Shown: positions 17,668 through 26,071, counted from the stretch's first letter. The stretch: DNA of 64,000 nucleotides from Bacteroidota bacterium (GCA_013288015.1 JABDCR010000004.1:21087-85086), one strand, 5' to 3'. The notes: generated from the letters alone by a model not told the origin. Translations and numbers: made by a program.

Positions 17668-18249
17668 ATGGAAAAACATCTTCTTTTAAAAGAACTACAA
17701 TCTAAACATGATTTTTCTGAAGCTGATTTTGAGAAATTGTTACCACTGTTTGAAGAACGCAACTACAAAAAAAATGAAATGATTTTTAAAGCGGGCGATG
17801 TGGTGAAATATGTTTTTTTTATTCTTAAAGGTTGTTTCAGGCAATTTTATATTAATGCAAATGGCATGGAGCGAACTATTTATATAATGGAAGAAGGGCG
17901 TTGGACAGGAGAATCCTTAAGTTTTATGAACGAAATTCCTACCAATATGAATTTGCAGGCACTTGAAGATTGCAAGGTGTTGGCTATGACCAAACCTAAA
18001 TGGGAGTATGCTATTCGCAATATACCCGAGTATGCCTTGTACCATATGAAAAATCATCAGCGTATGATTGCCTGGTTAAAAGAACAACTGGGTGCTGCCG
18101 TTACCGAAAAACCCGATGAACTTTACCGCCGCTTATTAAATGAAACGCCACACCTGTTGCAACGCTTGCCACAATACGAAATTGCCAAGTACTTAGGTGT
18201 AACACCCGAAACTTTAAGTAGAATTAGAAAAAGAAATACCAGGCTGTAA
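17668..18249 (+). CDS. Crp/Fnr family transcriptional regulator
   Basis: This 193-residue regulator has an N-terminal cyclic-nucleotide-binding-like beta-roll at about 20-115 (KAGDVVKYVFFILKGCFRQF). A dimerisation helix and a C-terminal winged helix at about 150-193 (YEIAKYLGVTPETLSRIRKR) follow. The recognition helix ETLSR has the E-xx-SR pattern that in FNR contacts TTGAT half-sites. It lacks the N-terminal cysteine cluster of oxygen-sensing FNR. An exact TTGATnnnnATCAA palindrome lies 9 bp after its stop, ahead of the next two genes, so it probably controls them and possibly itself. The signal is unknown. Confidence 0.9.
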   Translation: MEKHLLLKELQSKHDFSEADFEKLLPLFEERNYKKNEMIFKAGDVVKYVFFILKGCFRQFYINANGMERTIYIMEEGRWTGESLSFMNEIPTNMNLQALEDCKVLAMTKPKWEYAIRNIPEYALYHMKNHQRMIAWLKEQLGAAVTEKPDELYRRLLNETPHLLQRLPQYEIAKYLGVTPETLSRIRKRNTRL

Positions 18250-18255
18250 ATCATT

Positions 18256-18273
18256 TCTTGATTTGAATCAAGA
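18256..18273. promoter_or_regulatory. FNR-type operator
   Basis: TCTTGATT-TG-AATCAAGA is a perfect palindrome that contains the FNR consensus TTGATnnnnATCAA (18258-18271). It is centred about 67 bp before the ATG at 18332. A TACTTTG element (18295-18301) that may act as -7 box would place it near -43. The T-run after it (18274-18279) means it could also act as a terminator for the regulator gene. Confidence 0.6.
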
Positions 18274-18331
18274 TTTTTTAAAATAACACTCCGTTACTTT
18301 GCCTCATATAAACCAATAAAAAATAAAAAGT

Positions 18332-18685
18332 ATGAAAAAAGTAATTATCTCGGCAGCAGTTTTAGCAGTAACTACATTAAGCTTTGCATTTAAATATGCC
18401 GAAAGCGGAAAAAATGTAACCATCATTAACACGGTAGAAGTAAAAGATTATGCCGAGTTTAAAAAAGGGTTTGATGCAGGTGCGCCTATTCGCGAAAAAG
18501 GAGGCATTAAGGTTATAAACCTGTATCAATCGGTTGATAATAAAAACATGGTTACCATTATTGAAGAGGCAGCCAGTGCCGAAGCTGTTAAACAATTTTT
18601 TAGTAACCCCGACATGAAAGCCGCTATGGAAAAAACAGGCGTTATATCTAAACCCGATATGAAAATTTTAACCAAAGTTCAATAA
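18332..18685 (+). CDS. exported ABM-like (dimeric alpha/beta barrel) protein
   Basis: This 117-residue protein begins with a signal peptide (KKVIISAAVLAVTTLSFAF). The mature part, about 90 residues, reads NVTIINTVEVKDYAEFKKGFD and later MVTIIEEAASAEAVKQFFSNPDMKAAMEKTGV. This is the strand-helix pattern of antibiotic-biosynthesis-monooxygenase-like (ABM/DUF3764-type) ferredoxin-like barrels. The export signal on such a fold is unusual. It starts 61 bp after the FNR-type operator and 8 bp before the cupin gene, so regulator, ABM protein and cupin form one unit. The substrate is unknown. Confidence 0.65.
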   Translation: MKKVIISAAVLAVTTLSFAFKYAESGKNVTIINTVEVKDYAEFKKGFDAGAPIREKGGIKVINLYQSVDNKNMVTIIEEAASAEAVKQFFSNPDMKAAMEKTGVISKPDMKILTKVQ

Positions 18686-18693
18686 TATCAGTT

Positions 18694-19125
18694 ATGAGTA
18701 ATCAGGAAATCATAAAGTTTGGCGGTATCGAAGTGCATTACAACCTTGATGCAAGCGATACGCAGAATGCCTTAACCTTGTTTAAGTGCGTTATACACCC
18801 CGGTTCAAAAATTGCCGCTGCACACTATCACGAGCATTTTGACGAAACGGTTTATAGTCTTAAAGGAACCGCCACTTACATAGTTGATGGAAAAACTATT
18901 GAGTTAAACCCCGGCGATTCTCTTTTTATACCGCGCGGTGTGGTACACGCTTTTGCAAATAAAAGTAATGAGCTTATTGAATTTCTTTGCTATTGCAGCC
19001 CCGGCTTAATGGTACCTGATTACTTTAAAGACATTGCCGAAATAATTAATGCAGGTGGCCCACCCGATATGGCAAAATTAAAAGAGGTTATGTTACATTA
19101 TGGTTTAGTGCCGGTGGTTGGATAA
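18694..19125 (+). CDS. cupin-domain protein
   Basis: This 143-residue single-domain cupin has the motifs AAHYHEHFDETVYSLKG (about 38-54) and PGDSLFIPRGVVHAFAN (about 72-88). Two His and one Glu in the first motif, plus the His of the second, form the usual metal site. Proteins of this kind bind a metal and act as small dioxygenases, isomerases or sugar/quercetin-like binding proteins. The specific reaction cannot be assigned. The start lies 8 bp after the ABM-like gene, in an operon likely controlled by the Crp/Fnr regulator upstream. No signal peptide. Confidence 0.85.
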   Translation: MSNQEIIKFGGIEVHYNLDASDTQNALTLFKCVIHPGSKIAAAHYHEHFDETVYSLKGTATYIVDGKTIELNPGDSLFIPRGVVHAFANKSNELIEFLCYCSPGLMVPDYFKDIAEIINAGGPPDMAKLKEVMLHYGLVPVVG

Positions 19126-19184
19126 ACCAGCGGCGCTTTAAACCATTTTATTTGTTATTTAATTTTTTTTGAATACAAAAAAAG

Positions 19185-19820
19185 ATGAACCCTAAAACAT
19201 TTTCGAACATAGAGAAAATTATCCAACTTGTACAAAAAGTTACACCACCTGTTATTTTGTTGTGCGCACTTGTATTGGGTTACACATCGGTTAACCCTTG
19301 GATAACCATGCCGGCAACACTAATGGCGCCGGTAGTAGGCATTGGCTTATCTAAATACGGGGCCAAAAAAAACAAATCTATGCGTTGGTATATTGCTATT
19401 ATAAATGGTTTACTGGTTTTTTTAATTTGTTGCTTAGCGGACAAAAACTCGCCTGTGTTTATTATTGGCATTACTAATATTTTATTTGTTTCTATTTACT
19501 TTCAAAAAACGGCGGAGAAGGCGGTTAATTTTTTATTTTCTTTTTCTTTACTAATCGGAGGCTCTTTGCTTTCTGAAATGCAAAGCCCACTTATTATTGA
19601 AGGGGCGCTACTGTTGGCACTATATGCGTTTGTGCTAAACCAAACTCTGTTATTTGTTGCTATGCAGAGTAAAGAAATACAACATCAAAAAGAAATAATA
19701 GAAGAAAAACACAAAGAGGTAATGGATAGCATACACTATGCAAAACGTATACAAAGTGCTTTAATTACTTCTGAAAAATCTATTGAGGCTAGTTTAAACA
19801 AACTAATGAAACAGAATTAA
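19185..19820 (+). CDS. membrane protein ending in a SpoIIE-type linker
   Basis: This 211-residue protein has about five or six hydrophobic segments over residues 20-165. It ends with a coiled coil (KEIQHQKEIIEEKHKEVMDSI) and the motif HYAKRIQSALITSEKSIEASLNKL. In larger Bacteroidota proteins this motif joins a sensor region to a SpoIIE/PP2C phosphatase domain, but here the protein stops. It may be a short natural family or a truncated sensor. Its stop is 2 bp from the repeat R4. No operon partner could be established. Confidence 0.65.
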   Translation: MNPKTFSNIEKIIQLVQKVTPPVILLCALVLGYTSVNPWITMPATLMAPVVGIGLSKYGAKKNKSMRWYIAIINGLLVFLICCLADKNSPVFIIGITNILFVSIYFQKTAEKAVNFLFSFSLLIGGSLLSEMQSPLIIEGALLLALYAFVLNQTLLFVAMQSKEIQHQKEIIEEKHKEVMDSIHYAKRIQSALITSEKSIEASLNKLMKQN

Positions 19821-19822
19821 AA

Positions 19823-19913
19823 CTCACCAAATAATCAACTAAATCTAAGCCTTGTTGTTTTTCTGTTTGGGTGGCGTTGCGTTCTAACAAATTTGATACG
19901 GTAATTTTTTGCC
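19823..19913. repeat. primase-3'-end repeat, copy R4 (longest)
   Basis: This copy matches the last about 85 bp of the primase-like gene at 24841-24925. On the minus strand it translates as ITVSNLLERNATQTEKQQGLDLVDYLVSF against ISVSNLLQHNATETEKQQGLDLADYLVAF. Most base differences are silent, so it derives from a diverged primase gene rather than a recent copy. Confidence 0.75.
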
Positions 19914-19942
19914 TGACTATTAATGGAAATGAACACCACCAT

Positions 19943-20791
19943 TTACTTAGAGAATAACACGTATCCGTAAGTGTTGTTACCCAGCTTCCGCAATTGCTTC
20001 GGAAACAATAGTGAAGCCAGTTTTAAAGCCGGACTTAAAGGTAGTTTTTTTCCTATACGGTCGGCTTCGTCAAGAATATGAATGTCTTCGTAAATTTTCC
20101 ATCCATGCGAACTAAATAATTGCAACGGCCACTCTACATCAAATTGAATGGGTACCCGTTTCATTTTTTTAAGAAGATCGTTGGCCTGTTTGTGACGACG
20201 CATTTTGCCTTGCTGGTAGTCTTGTATCCAATAGTTGAAATTATTTTGTGCAAAAATATCTTTAGACAAGGTTTCGGCGTCTTCATTGCGCAGATATCCA
20301 ATTACACCTTCGGTGATAACCAAAGCGCTGGTACTTTTTAACGACAGCTGTTCAAATAGTGCTTTTCTTTGTACGGTATCTGAAAGATCGCATCCCAAAC
20401 GTTGCAAATTACACTGCGGTATTTCTGCAGCCAGTTTTTTTTCTTTATAGCTGATTAGTTCCGGATAATCTACTTCAGTCCACTTCAACGAGTTTGGCAG
20501 TTTTAGGCGGTACGGACGTGTATCAAGTCCTGCGCCGAGATTGATTATGTGATTAACGTTTTTTTGAAGTGCTGATTCAATGAGTCTGTCAATCGCCGTT
20601 GTGCGAACTATCATAGCAAACGACATGGCCTGAATATGAGGCATGCTTCGTGCCATTTCGAAACCTTGTTGTCCTGCAAGTTGTGCAGCTAACGGATCAC
20701 GTACAACCGGGTTGGCGAGCTCGGTTTCCATCGCCCTTAAAGCGGCAATCCAATGCGCAGTTTCAGAAATATGGTTAAAGTCTTTTTCCAT
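19943..20791 (-). CDS. class I SAM-dependent methyltransferase (LCM-like)
   Basis: The ORF track starts at 20836, but the ATG at 20791 (MEKDFNHISETAHW) is the likelier start. The protein is about 282 residues. It has the LCM/TIGR00027-type features RTTAIDRLIESAL and the SAM loop IINLGAGLDTRPYRL (about 85-99), then WTEVDYPELISYKEK. Members methylate carboxyl groups or small polyketide-type molecules; the substrate here is unknown. It is on the strand opposite its left neighbours and lies between direct repeats R4 and R5. It looks less AT-rich than flanking genes by eye. Horizontal acquisition is a reasonable inference. Confidence 0.85.
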   Translation of the reverse strand: MEKDFNHISETAHWIAALRAMETELANPVVRDPLAAQLAGQQGFEMARSMPHIQAMSFAMIVRTTAIDRLIESALQKNVNHIINLGAGLDTRPYRLKLPNSLKWTEVDYPELISYKEKKLAAEIPQCNLQRLGCDLSDTVQRKALFEQLSLKSTSALVITEGVIGYLRNEDAETLSKDIFAQNNFNYWIQDYQQGKMRRHKQANDLLKKMKRVPIQFDVEWPLQLFSSHGWKIYEDIHILDEADRIGKKLPLSPALKLASLLFPKQLRKLGNNTYGYVLFSK

Positions 20792-20872
20792 ACTTGTAAA
20801 AATAACTCTCTGCATTTGTTGGGTTTTCACCAACAAGCAATTAATTCTTTATAAATATACAAACTTTTGTTT

Positions 20873-20943
20873 CCCACCAAATAATCAGCAAAATCTAAGC
20901 CCTGTTGTTTTTCTGTTTGGGTGGCGTGACGTTCCAGTAAATC
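20873..20943. repeat. primase-3'-end repeat, copy R5
   Basis: CCCACCAAATAATCAGCAAAATCTAAGCCCTGTTGTTTTTCTGTTTGGGTGGCG is the same unit as R4 and R6, with a few substitutions. It continues directly into a REP palindrome. Confidence 0.75.
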
Positions 20944-20953
20944 CTCACGCTTT

Positions 20954-21032
20954 GTCATTTCGAAAAGGAATGAATGAGAAATCTGTTTGTGAATCTACTT
21001 AGAAACGGATTTCTCCCGCTGGTCGAAATGAC
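20954..21032. repeat. REP/MITE-like palindrome (copy 2)
   Basis: GTCATTTCGA...GAGAAATCTG...CGGATTTCTCCCGCTGGTCGAAATGAC is an imperfect inverted repeat of the same family as 10148-10215. It abuts repeat R5. Confidence 0.75.
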
Positions 21033-21050
21033 AAGGAATTGAAAAGTTTA

Positions 21051-21707
21051 TTACATCACCAATAAGTTTTGAGTTACCTCATTACTTAAAATAGTTTGGT
21101 TGCTGTTATTAATTACAACCGTCATTGATTTATCGAAAGCCTGAATTTCTTTTACCTCAATGCTGTTGTTAATGGTTAAGCCTGTTTTATTAAGGAACTG
21201 CAAAAACGCTGTTGAGTGATTGCAAACCCCAACCAGCTTATATTTTTTATTTACCTGCGCATCGGCTAAAGTCATGGCTTTTAAGGCGGGCATTTTACCA
21301 TTTTTATCGGGTATAGGGTCGCCATGCGGGTCAAACTGAGGCGAGCCTAAAAATTTATCCAGCTGCTCCATTAGCTTTTCGCTTTGTATGTGTTCAAGTT
21401 GCTCGGCAACCTCGTGTACTTCGTCCCAACTAAAATTAAGTTTTTCGTATAAAAAGGTTTCCCACAAACGGTGCTTGCGTATAATTTTTAGTGCACTTTT
21501 TTTACCCGATGCCGTAACGGTTATTTTACCATACTTTTCGTAATCAATTAGTTTTTTTTCTTTCAGCCTTTTAAGCATATCGTTTGCAGTAGCTGTTTTA
21601 ACGCCCAAATTGGTAGCCAACTCGCTTGTGCCTGCTTCTTCATTAGGGTCATCCTGCGTTAAGCGGTATAGGGCTTTTAAATAGTTTTCTTCTGTAAACG
21701 ATAACAT
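21051..21707 (-). CDS. DtxR/MntR-type metal-dependent repressor
   Basis: This 218-residue protein has an N-terminal winged helix (ENYLKALYRLTQ, TSELATNLGVKTATANDMLKRL). A metal-binding dimerisation domain follows, with the family signature KHRLWETFLYEKL, HEVAEQLEHIQSEKL and FDPHGDPIP at about residues 125-133. A C-terminal FeoA/SH3-like domain ends it. In this family Mn2+ or Fe2+ binding allows DNA binding and represses metal uptake genes. The usual partner (mntH or feoB) is not present next to it. It stands between a REP element and a glycosyltransferase gene on the same strand. Confidence 0.9.
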   Translation of the reverse strand: MLSFTEENYLKALYRLTQDDPNEEAGTSELATNLGVKTATANDMLKRLKEKKLIDYEKYGKITVTASGKKSALKIIRKHRLWETFLYEKLNFSWDEVHEVAEQLEHIQSEKLMEQLDKFLGSPQFDPHGDPIPDKNGKMPALKAMTLADAQVNKKYKLVGVCNHSTAFLQFLNKTGLTINNSIEVKEIQAFDKSMTVVINNSNQTILSNEVTQNLLVM

Positions 21708-21774
21708 GGCACTAATTTAATAATTAAATATTTAAGCGGTGCTGCTATGGGATGCTGTGCGAATTTATCGGCAC

Positions 21775-23901
21775 TTACTTCTTCAAAACCTTAATGCACA
21801 AATCATCAAAGTAGCAGGTTTTATTGCCAAAATAATACAAGCACATAACTGCATTACCTGTAAAATTTTTTGTTAAACGTACTTTCAATTGTATTTTTTT
21901 CCAACCCTTACCCAAATCTGCAACAACATCCTGACTTACTCTTTCAAAGCTTTTATCATTTTGCAGCGATAAAATAATGCCCCCTACTTCATCTTCGGCA
22001 AGTCTGTTTACGCTTATCTCAACTTCATCGCCCGGTTTAACTTCAAAATTTACCCCTCCTATATAAGCATGTTTATTATTTGCTTTTAAGGAAGTAGTTG
22101 CCGAAGTAAATTGCTCTTTACAACTTACAGTTAACCCATCGCAAGTGTTTAAACCATCAGCCGATACAAAACCTGATTTGTTTGGAGCAATTTTTTCGAA
22201 ATCAAAATTTATGGTTACCGTGTTGCTATAATGTGGTTTTGCCAAAGCGGTATCAATGTGTATTACATAAAATTCGTCTCCCGTTTCGGGAAAAGTGCGG
22301 GCAAGCTCTATGCTTTTTACGGCATATTTATAATCTACTGTAATGCTATCAAGTACGCTTTGTTTAAAGGCTTCATCTTTTCGCAAAAAGTTAACCAGCA
22401 CTTCTGGGTACTTTTCAAAAATATCTGCATGCGGTGTTTCTCTGTAAAAGCAAAATATTTTATTCGGTATTTTTTCGTACATAAAAGTAGTAGGGTATCT
22501 TTTGCGCACATACTGGCGGCCTTGTTCAAAACTATCGCCCCCATAAGCTATACCAAAATTAAGTGCCGATTCAACAAAGCAACTCTCTTCGTAACCTGTG
22601 GTCATTATTTTAGGCATATTGCCAAATTGCTTGGCCGCTCCTATACTCGATATGTATTGCGGATTTCCTTTGGCATAACTGGTACCATAAAATTGCAATT
22701 TATAAAGTAACAAGCCTGTACTTACTGTTAGCATTAGTACTGCAATAAGCTTGTTTAATTTAATTTGCGAAAAAGCAACCAAGCCTGCTAAAACTGCCGG
22801 AATAGTTACTGCCCTTGCCGGAATTAAATAATGAAAACTATAATGCTTGGCAGCCAGCATAATTTGTAAAACTATAACCAGCCAAAAAGCCAATGCCAGT
22901 TTATAAAAACTACTTTTCCATTTTTTGGTAAACAAACCAACTATTACCATAATAGAAAGCAGTATAAACCCGGTGGTAAAAAAATACTCGTCGGCAAAAA
23001 GTGTTTTTAGGTTTTTTATATATTCTACCTTATCAATAATTTGTTCTTTGCCGCTGCCATATTGCCCCGAGTGCGTTGCCATGCCAAAAAACCATTTATA
23101 CATGCCTTTAAAACTATTCCAAACCGGATATAGAATTAACAAAGCAAAAACCGCTAAACCAATTATGTATATGATAAATTTTTTAGGCTTTTCAATAAAA
23201 AACAAAGGCACCAGTATAAAAGGCACACAGGTTATTTTAGCTACAAACAAAGCGGCTGTTACAAAAGCCATAAACAAAATTGACTTAGTGCTAATAGTAT
23301 AGCCATCTATCTTACTTTTTTTATAGCTCAGCACCCATAAAAAAGCACAGTAATAGGGTAGTGTTAGTAGCATAATATATTCGGGACACACCCTGATAAA
23401 AAAATGAAAATTTAAGTAAGCGCTTATAGCTATAAGCTGAAAAAAGAAAGCCGTAATATAATTGCCCGTGTTTTTGGCAATAAGTTTGCCTGCGGCATAT
23501 ACAGTAAGCATTATTAAAGCAATACAAACAATGGCATCGGCACGTAAATAAAACTCGGGGCGGTTAATTACATCCTCAACTACATTGCCTTTACCCAAAA
23601 AAAGATGCGTAAAAAAAATAATAATGCCTGCCAACCAATGAGCCGTTGTGCCGGGGTTGTCGTAATGACCTAAATCTATATGTCCGTTGGCAATGTTGGT
23701 TCCGTTTATTAAATAGATGTAAGTAGAATCGGTATAGGTTGTAAAAAAGTTTACCCCCTGGTAGTAGTAAAGCCAAGCAAACACACCATAAACTACCGGC
23801 AGCAAAAAAAGCAGGAAACTATTTTTTTTAGTGTACGATATTGCCGCACCCCCTGTAAAAACTGATTTTAGAGCCAATGATAGGTTGTTTTCGCTTTCCA
23901 T
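21775..23901 (-). CDS. glycosyltransferase family 39-like membrane protein
   Basis: This 708-residue protein has about ten transmembrane segments across residues 25-410. An early acidic luminal loop precedes them, in the manner of PMT/ArnT-type transferases that move sugars from polyprenyl phosphate. The C-terminal about 190 residues form a predicted beta-sandwich (FDFEKIAPNKSGFVSADG, YYFGNKTCYFDDLCI) like a carbohydrate-binding module. The protein probably glycosylates an exported protein or lipid. The acceptor is unknown. It is upstream of the DtxR gene on the same strand with a 67-bp gap, so cotranscription is possible. Confidence 0.75.
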   Translation of the reverse strand: MESENNLSLALKSVFTGGAAISYTKKNSFLLFLLPVVYGVFAWLYYYQGVNFFTTYTDSTYIYLINGTNIANGHIDLGHYDNPGTTAHWLAGIIIFFTHLFLGKGNVVEDVINRPEFYLRADAIVCIALIMLTVYAAGKLIAKNTGNYITAFFFQLIAISAYLNFHFFIRVCPEYIMLLTLPYYCAFLWVLSYKKSKIDGYTISTKSILFMAFVTAALFVAKITCVPFILVPLFFIEKPKKFIIYIIGLAVFALLILYPVWNSFKGMYKWFFGMATHSGQYGSGKEQIIDKVEYIKNLKTLFADEYFFTTGFILLSIMVIVGLFTKKWKSSFYKLALAFWLVIVLQIMLAAKHYSFHYLIPARAVTIPAVLAGLVAFSQIKLNKLIAVLMLTVSTGLLLYKLQFYGTSYAKGNPQYISSIGAAKQFGNMPKIMTTGYEESCFVESALNFGIAYGGDSFEQGRQYVRKRYPTTFMYEKIPNKIFCFYRETPHADIFEKYPEVLVNFLRKDEAFKQSVLDSITVDYKYAVKSIELARTFPETGDEFYVIHIDTALAKPHYSNTVTINFDFEKIAPNKSGFVSADGLNTCDGLTVSCKEQFTSATTSLKANNKHAYIGGVNFEVKPGDEVEISVNRLAEDEVGGIILSLQNDKSFERVSQDVVADLGKGWKKIQLKVRLTKNFTGNAVMCLYYFGNKTCYFDDLCIKVLKK

Positions 23902-23973
23902 TTTTATAATAGCCGTTAAAGATACTTTTTTTTGCTATTCTACCACAACACGATTGAAGAGTAGCTGGTACAA

Positions 23974-24204
23974 GGTACAATTTTGTATACTATACTAAAC
24001 CTTGTACCACTTTATATAAATGACAAAACGTAATAAAATAGTGTTGAGGTTTGTTGTTGTCGCAAGGTTTCAAATCCAGCGGAGCGGGGGTACAATTTTG
24101 TATACTAAACTAAACCTTGTACCACTTTATATAAATGACAAAGCGTAATAAAATAATGTTGAGGTTTGTTGTTACCGCAGGATTTCAAATCCAGCGGAGC
24201 GGGG
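23974..24204. repeat. 115-bp tandem repeat, two copies
   Basis: Two almost identical 115-bp units (23974-24088, 24089-24204) run GGTACAATTTTGTATAC...TTGAGGTTTGTTGTT...TTTCAAATCCAGCGGAGCGGG. A third partial unit is at 27956-28024. The first unit also has a hairpin: GGTACAAGGT pairs with ACCTTGTACC (23968-24008). All three copies end 5-27 bp before the stop codon of a minus-strand exported-protein gene. Confidence 0.85.
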
Positions 24205-24230
24205 AACAACAAAGGTAGAGTGGTTATAAT

Positions 24231-24794
24231 TTACTTCTCAAAATCCACACGCCAACCTTTTACACTCTTTTTATAATATCCATGTTGAAAAAGCTTATGG
24301 TCATATCCAAACAATTCATAATAAAATGTTCCATCAATATTATTAAACATTTTTGTATAATCTAATATTTCCTCCATTGAACATATCCCATTCTTGTCCC
24401 ACCTGAAAGCTTTTATTAAGACAGGTCTACCGTTTTGGTATAATTCTTCATAAGATGGGTTTCCATTCTTATATAAAAGTTTTAGAATTCCGTTAATTGG
24501 AGTTGGGTTACCTCTTTGAGATGTAATGCCACTATATTTAATAATATATTTTTTTGGTCTGGGATGTTTCGAGAAAGGATAAACACATTCACCAACATTG
24601 TCATACAATTCATATCCTATATAGAAGGCATTTTTCTTGTCTACTTTATTTGCGTATTCGTTAAGATAGACTTGCCAAAAACCAATTTTCTTATGCTTGT
24701 CATTATATTTATTAATTGTGTCAGAAAGATTCTGCGAAAAAAGATTGCTAATTGTAAGAAAAAGGGTGAGTATAAAAAATTGTCTGATTTTCAT
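24231..24794 (-). CDS. exported MORN-like/YwqK-type protein
   Basis: This 187-residue protein has a signal peptide (KIRQFFILTLFLTISNLFSQ). The mature part has 'KKIGFWQVYL', 'GNPTPINGILKLLYKNGNPSYEELYQNGRPVLIKAFRWDKNG', which resembles the MORN-repeat variants of YwqK-like proteins. These are usually exported and of unknown role. It is framed by repeats: the tandem repeat beyond its 3' end, and the primase stop region 17-40 bp before its start. The gene may be cargo attached to that primase end. Confidence 0.6.
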   Translation of the reverse strand: MKIRQFFILTLFLTISNLFSQNLSDTINKYNDKHKKIGFWQVYLNEYANKVDKKNAFYIGYELYDNVGECVYPFSKHPRPKKYIIKYSGITSQRGNPTPINGILKLLYKNGNPSYEELYQNGRPVLIKAFRWDKNGICSMEEILDYTKMFNNIDGTFYYELFGYDHKLFQHGYYKKSVKGWRVDFEK

Positions 24795-24832
24795 AAATTA
24801 TTATCGCTAACCCATTTATATGTTTGATAAAA

Positions 24833-25744
24833 TTACATAAAAGCCACCAAATAATCAGCTAAATCTAAGCCTTGTTGTTTTTCGGTTTCGGTGGCGTTGT
24901 GTTGTAATAAGTTTGATACGCTAATTTCGCAAATAGCTGATAGCTCTTTTGCTTTGGCGTTCCATTTTTCAAAGGCGTTTAAATCGGGGTAGAGGGTAAC
25001 CGTTTTACCTTTTAGCACGCTGCATTTTTTCAGCGTTAAATTGCTGAGGCTGCCAACGGCCAGCCAAATAAAATCAGGTAAATAAACACTGGCTATTAAG
25101 GCTGTTTTTTCGCTTTCTACCAGGGCAACTTGTTGGTTGTTGTGGGCTAACAAATGCTCGCCAAACAAACATTGCCGTAAATTAAAATGTGTCTGTCCAA
25201 TTGTTTTGTGCGCCCAGTGTATGTGGTTGTAGGGTTGCTTAACCCGCTTGCCTGTTATGGGGTTGTACAGCATGAGTTTGCCTGTATGTATTTTACCCAA
25301 GGCATCTACCTGCCAAAAAACAGTGGTACCCTGCCAGTATTTAGCTGTGCCAATGTAATATTTGTGTACTAATTTTTGTACCACATCAGCATTAAACAAG
25401 CTGCTTAAAAATTGCACAAAATGGTTGTTGCTGTATTGCTTTAGGCTGGCTGCAAAAACACTCTCAGGAATATACGATATGGCTTGTTGTGTAAGTGAAG
25501 TAGGAGGGGTGCAATAAATGGGTTTGGTATATGCTAAATTATTATCAATAAAATATTGTTTGGGTGTGTAGTGGTAGCCGCATTTGCTAAGGCGGTTACA
25601 TATGCCTACGGTGTGGTGTAAGGGCTGATTGGTTTCTGTATCAATGTAAAGAGTAAAGGTTTTATCCCTCTTTTTACATGCCGGACAAACAAACCGTGTG
25701 CTCATGCCCTTATAAGGTTGTAATATATATGGGTAGGTTTTCAT
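24833..25744 (-). CDS. primase-like protein (DUF6371-like), mobile-element replication
   Basis: This 303-residue protein has an N-terminal zinc ribbon, CPACKKRD...C...CGYH at about residues 20-52. A toprim-like region follows (VALVESEKTALIASVYLP; 'LTLKKCSVLKGKTVTLYPDLNAFEKW' at about 235-260). Such proteins prime replication of Bacteroidota plasmids and integrative elements. It is 318 bp downstream of a RepA-like ATPase gene on the same strand, with an iteron-like inverted repeat between them. Its 3' end (QQGLDLADYLVAFM) is the source sequence of the repeats scattered at 16.3-28 kb. The exact catalytic residues could not be verified. Confidence 0.65.
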   Translation of the reverse strand: MKTYPYILQPYKGMSTRFVCPACKKRDKTFTLYIDTETNQPLHHTVGICNRLSKCGYHYTPKQYFIDNNLAYTKPIYCTPPTSLTQQAISYIPESVFAASLKQYSNNHFVQFLSSLFNADVVQKLVHKYYIGTAKYWQGTTVFWQVDALGKIHTGKLMLYNPITGKRVKQPYNHIHWAHKTIGQTHFNLRQCLFGEHLLAHNNQQVALVESEKTALIASVYLPDFIWLAVGSLSNLTLKKCSVLKGKTVTLYPDLNAFEKWNAKAKELSAICEISVSNLLQHNATETEKQQGLDLADYLVAFM

Positions 25745-25775
25745 TTAATACATTTTGTCACTTCGCTTGTGTGTT

Positions 25776-25901
25776 GTCATTTCGACCAGCGGGAGAAATC
25801 CGTTTCAAACAGATTTCTCAGGCTCGCCCTACAAGCTGGCTCTTCACTAAAAATATCCACAGGATATTTTCTTTACGTTCAGCCCTCTCCTTCGAAATGA
25901 C
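25776..25901. repeat. REP/MITE-like palindrome (copy 3, long)
   Basis: GTCATTTCGACCAGCGGGAGAAATCC...AGATTTCTCAGGCTCGCCC...TCGAAATGAC has the ends of the 10148-10215 family, enlarged by a central insert of about 50 bp. Its left flank CTTGTGTGTTGTCATTTCG is the reverse complement of the right flank of copy 1. Confidence 0.75.
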
Positions 25902-25925
25902 AAGCGCTGTTTTCATTTATAAAAA

Positions 25926-26071
25926 GTGGTGTAACAAAAAATATACATAGGGCTTTTGTTGTTATTACACCACTATTTAAATTATTATTATTATTTATTT
26001 GTACTAATATATTACTGGGTAAAGTGGTGTAATAATAACAAAGGGCATAGCAAATTAACTTGTTACACCAC
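25926..26071. other. iteron-like nested inverted repeat, candidate replication origin
   Basis: GTGGTGTAACAA (25926-25937) and GTGGTGTAATAA (26024-26035) pair with inverted copies TTATTACACCAC (25962-25973) and TTGTTACACCAC (26060-26071). The inner arms extend to about 28 bp (AGGGCTTTTGTTGTTATTACACCACT against its near-complement). Between them lies a 47-bp AT-rich tract (TATTTAAATTATTATTATTATT). The element sits between genes for a RepA-like ATPase and a primase, the usual place for an origin of a plasmid-like element. It could instead act as a terminator or att site. Confidence 0.55.

Noticed and set aside
24811-24830. Conserved TTATAT..GATAAAA motif as a shared promoter of three genes
   Set aside because: It overlaps the primase stop region in one case and lies at varying distances (about 17-70 bp) from the starts, so recombination-end identity is the better explanation. 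A promoter role was not excluded.
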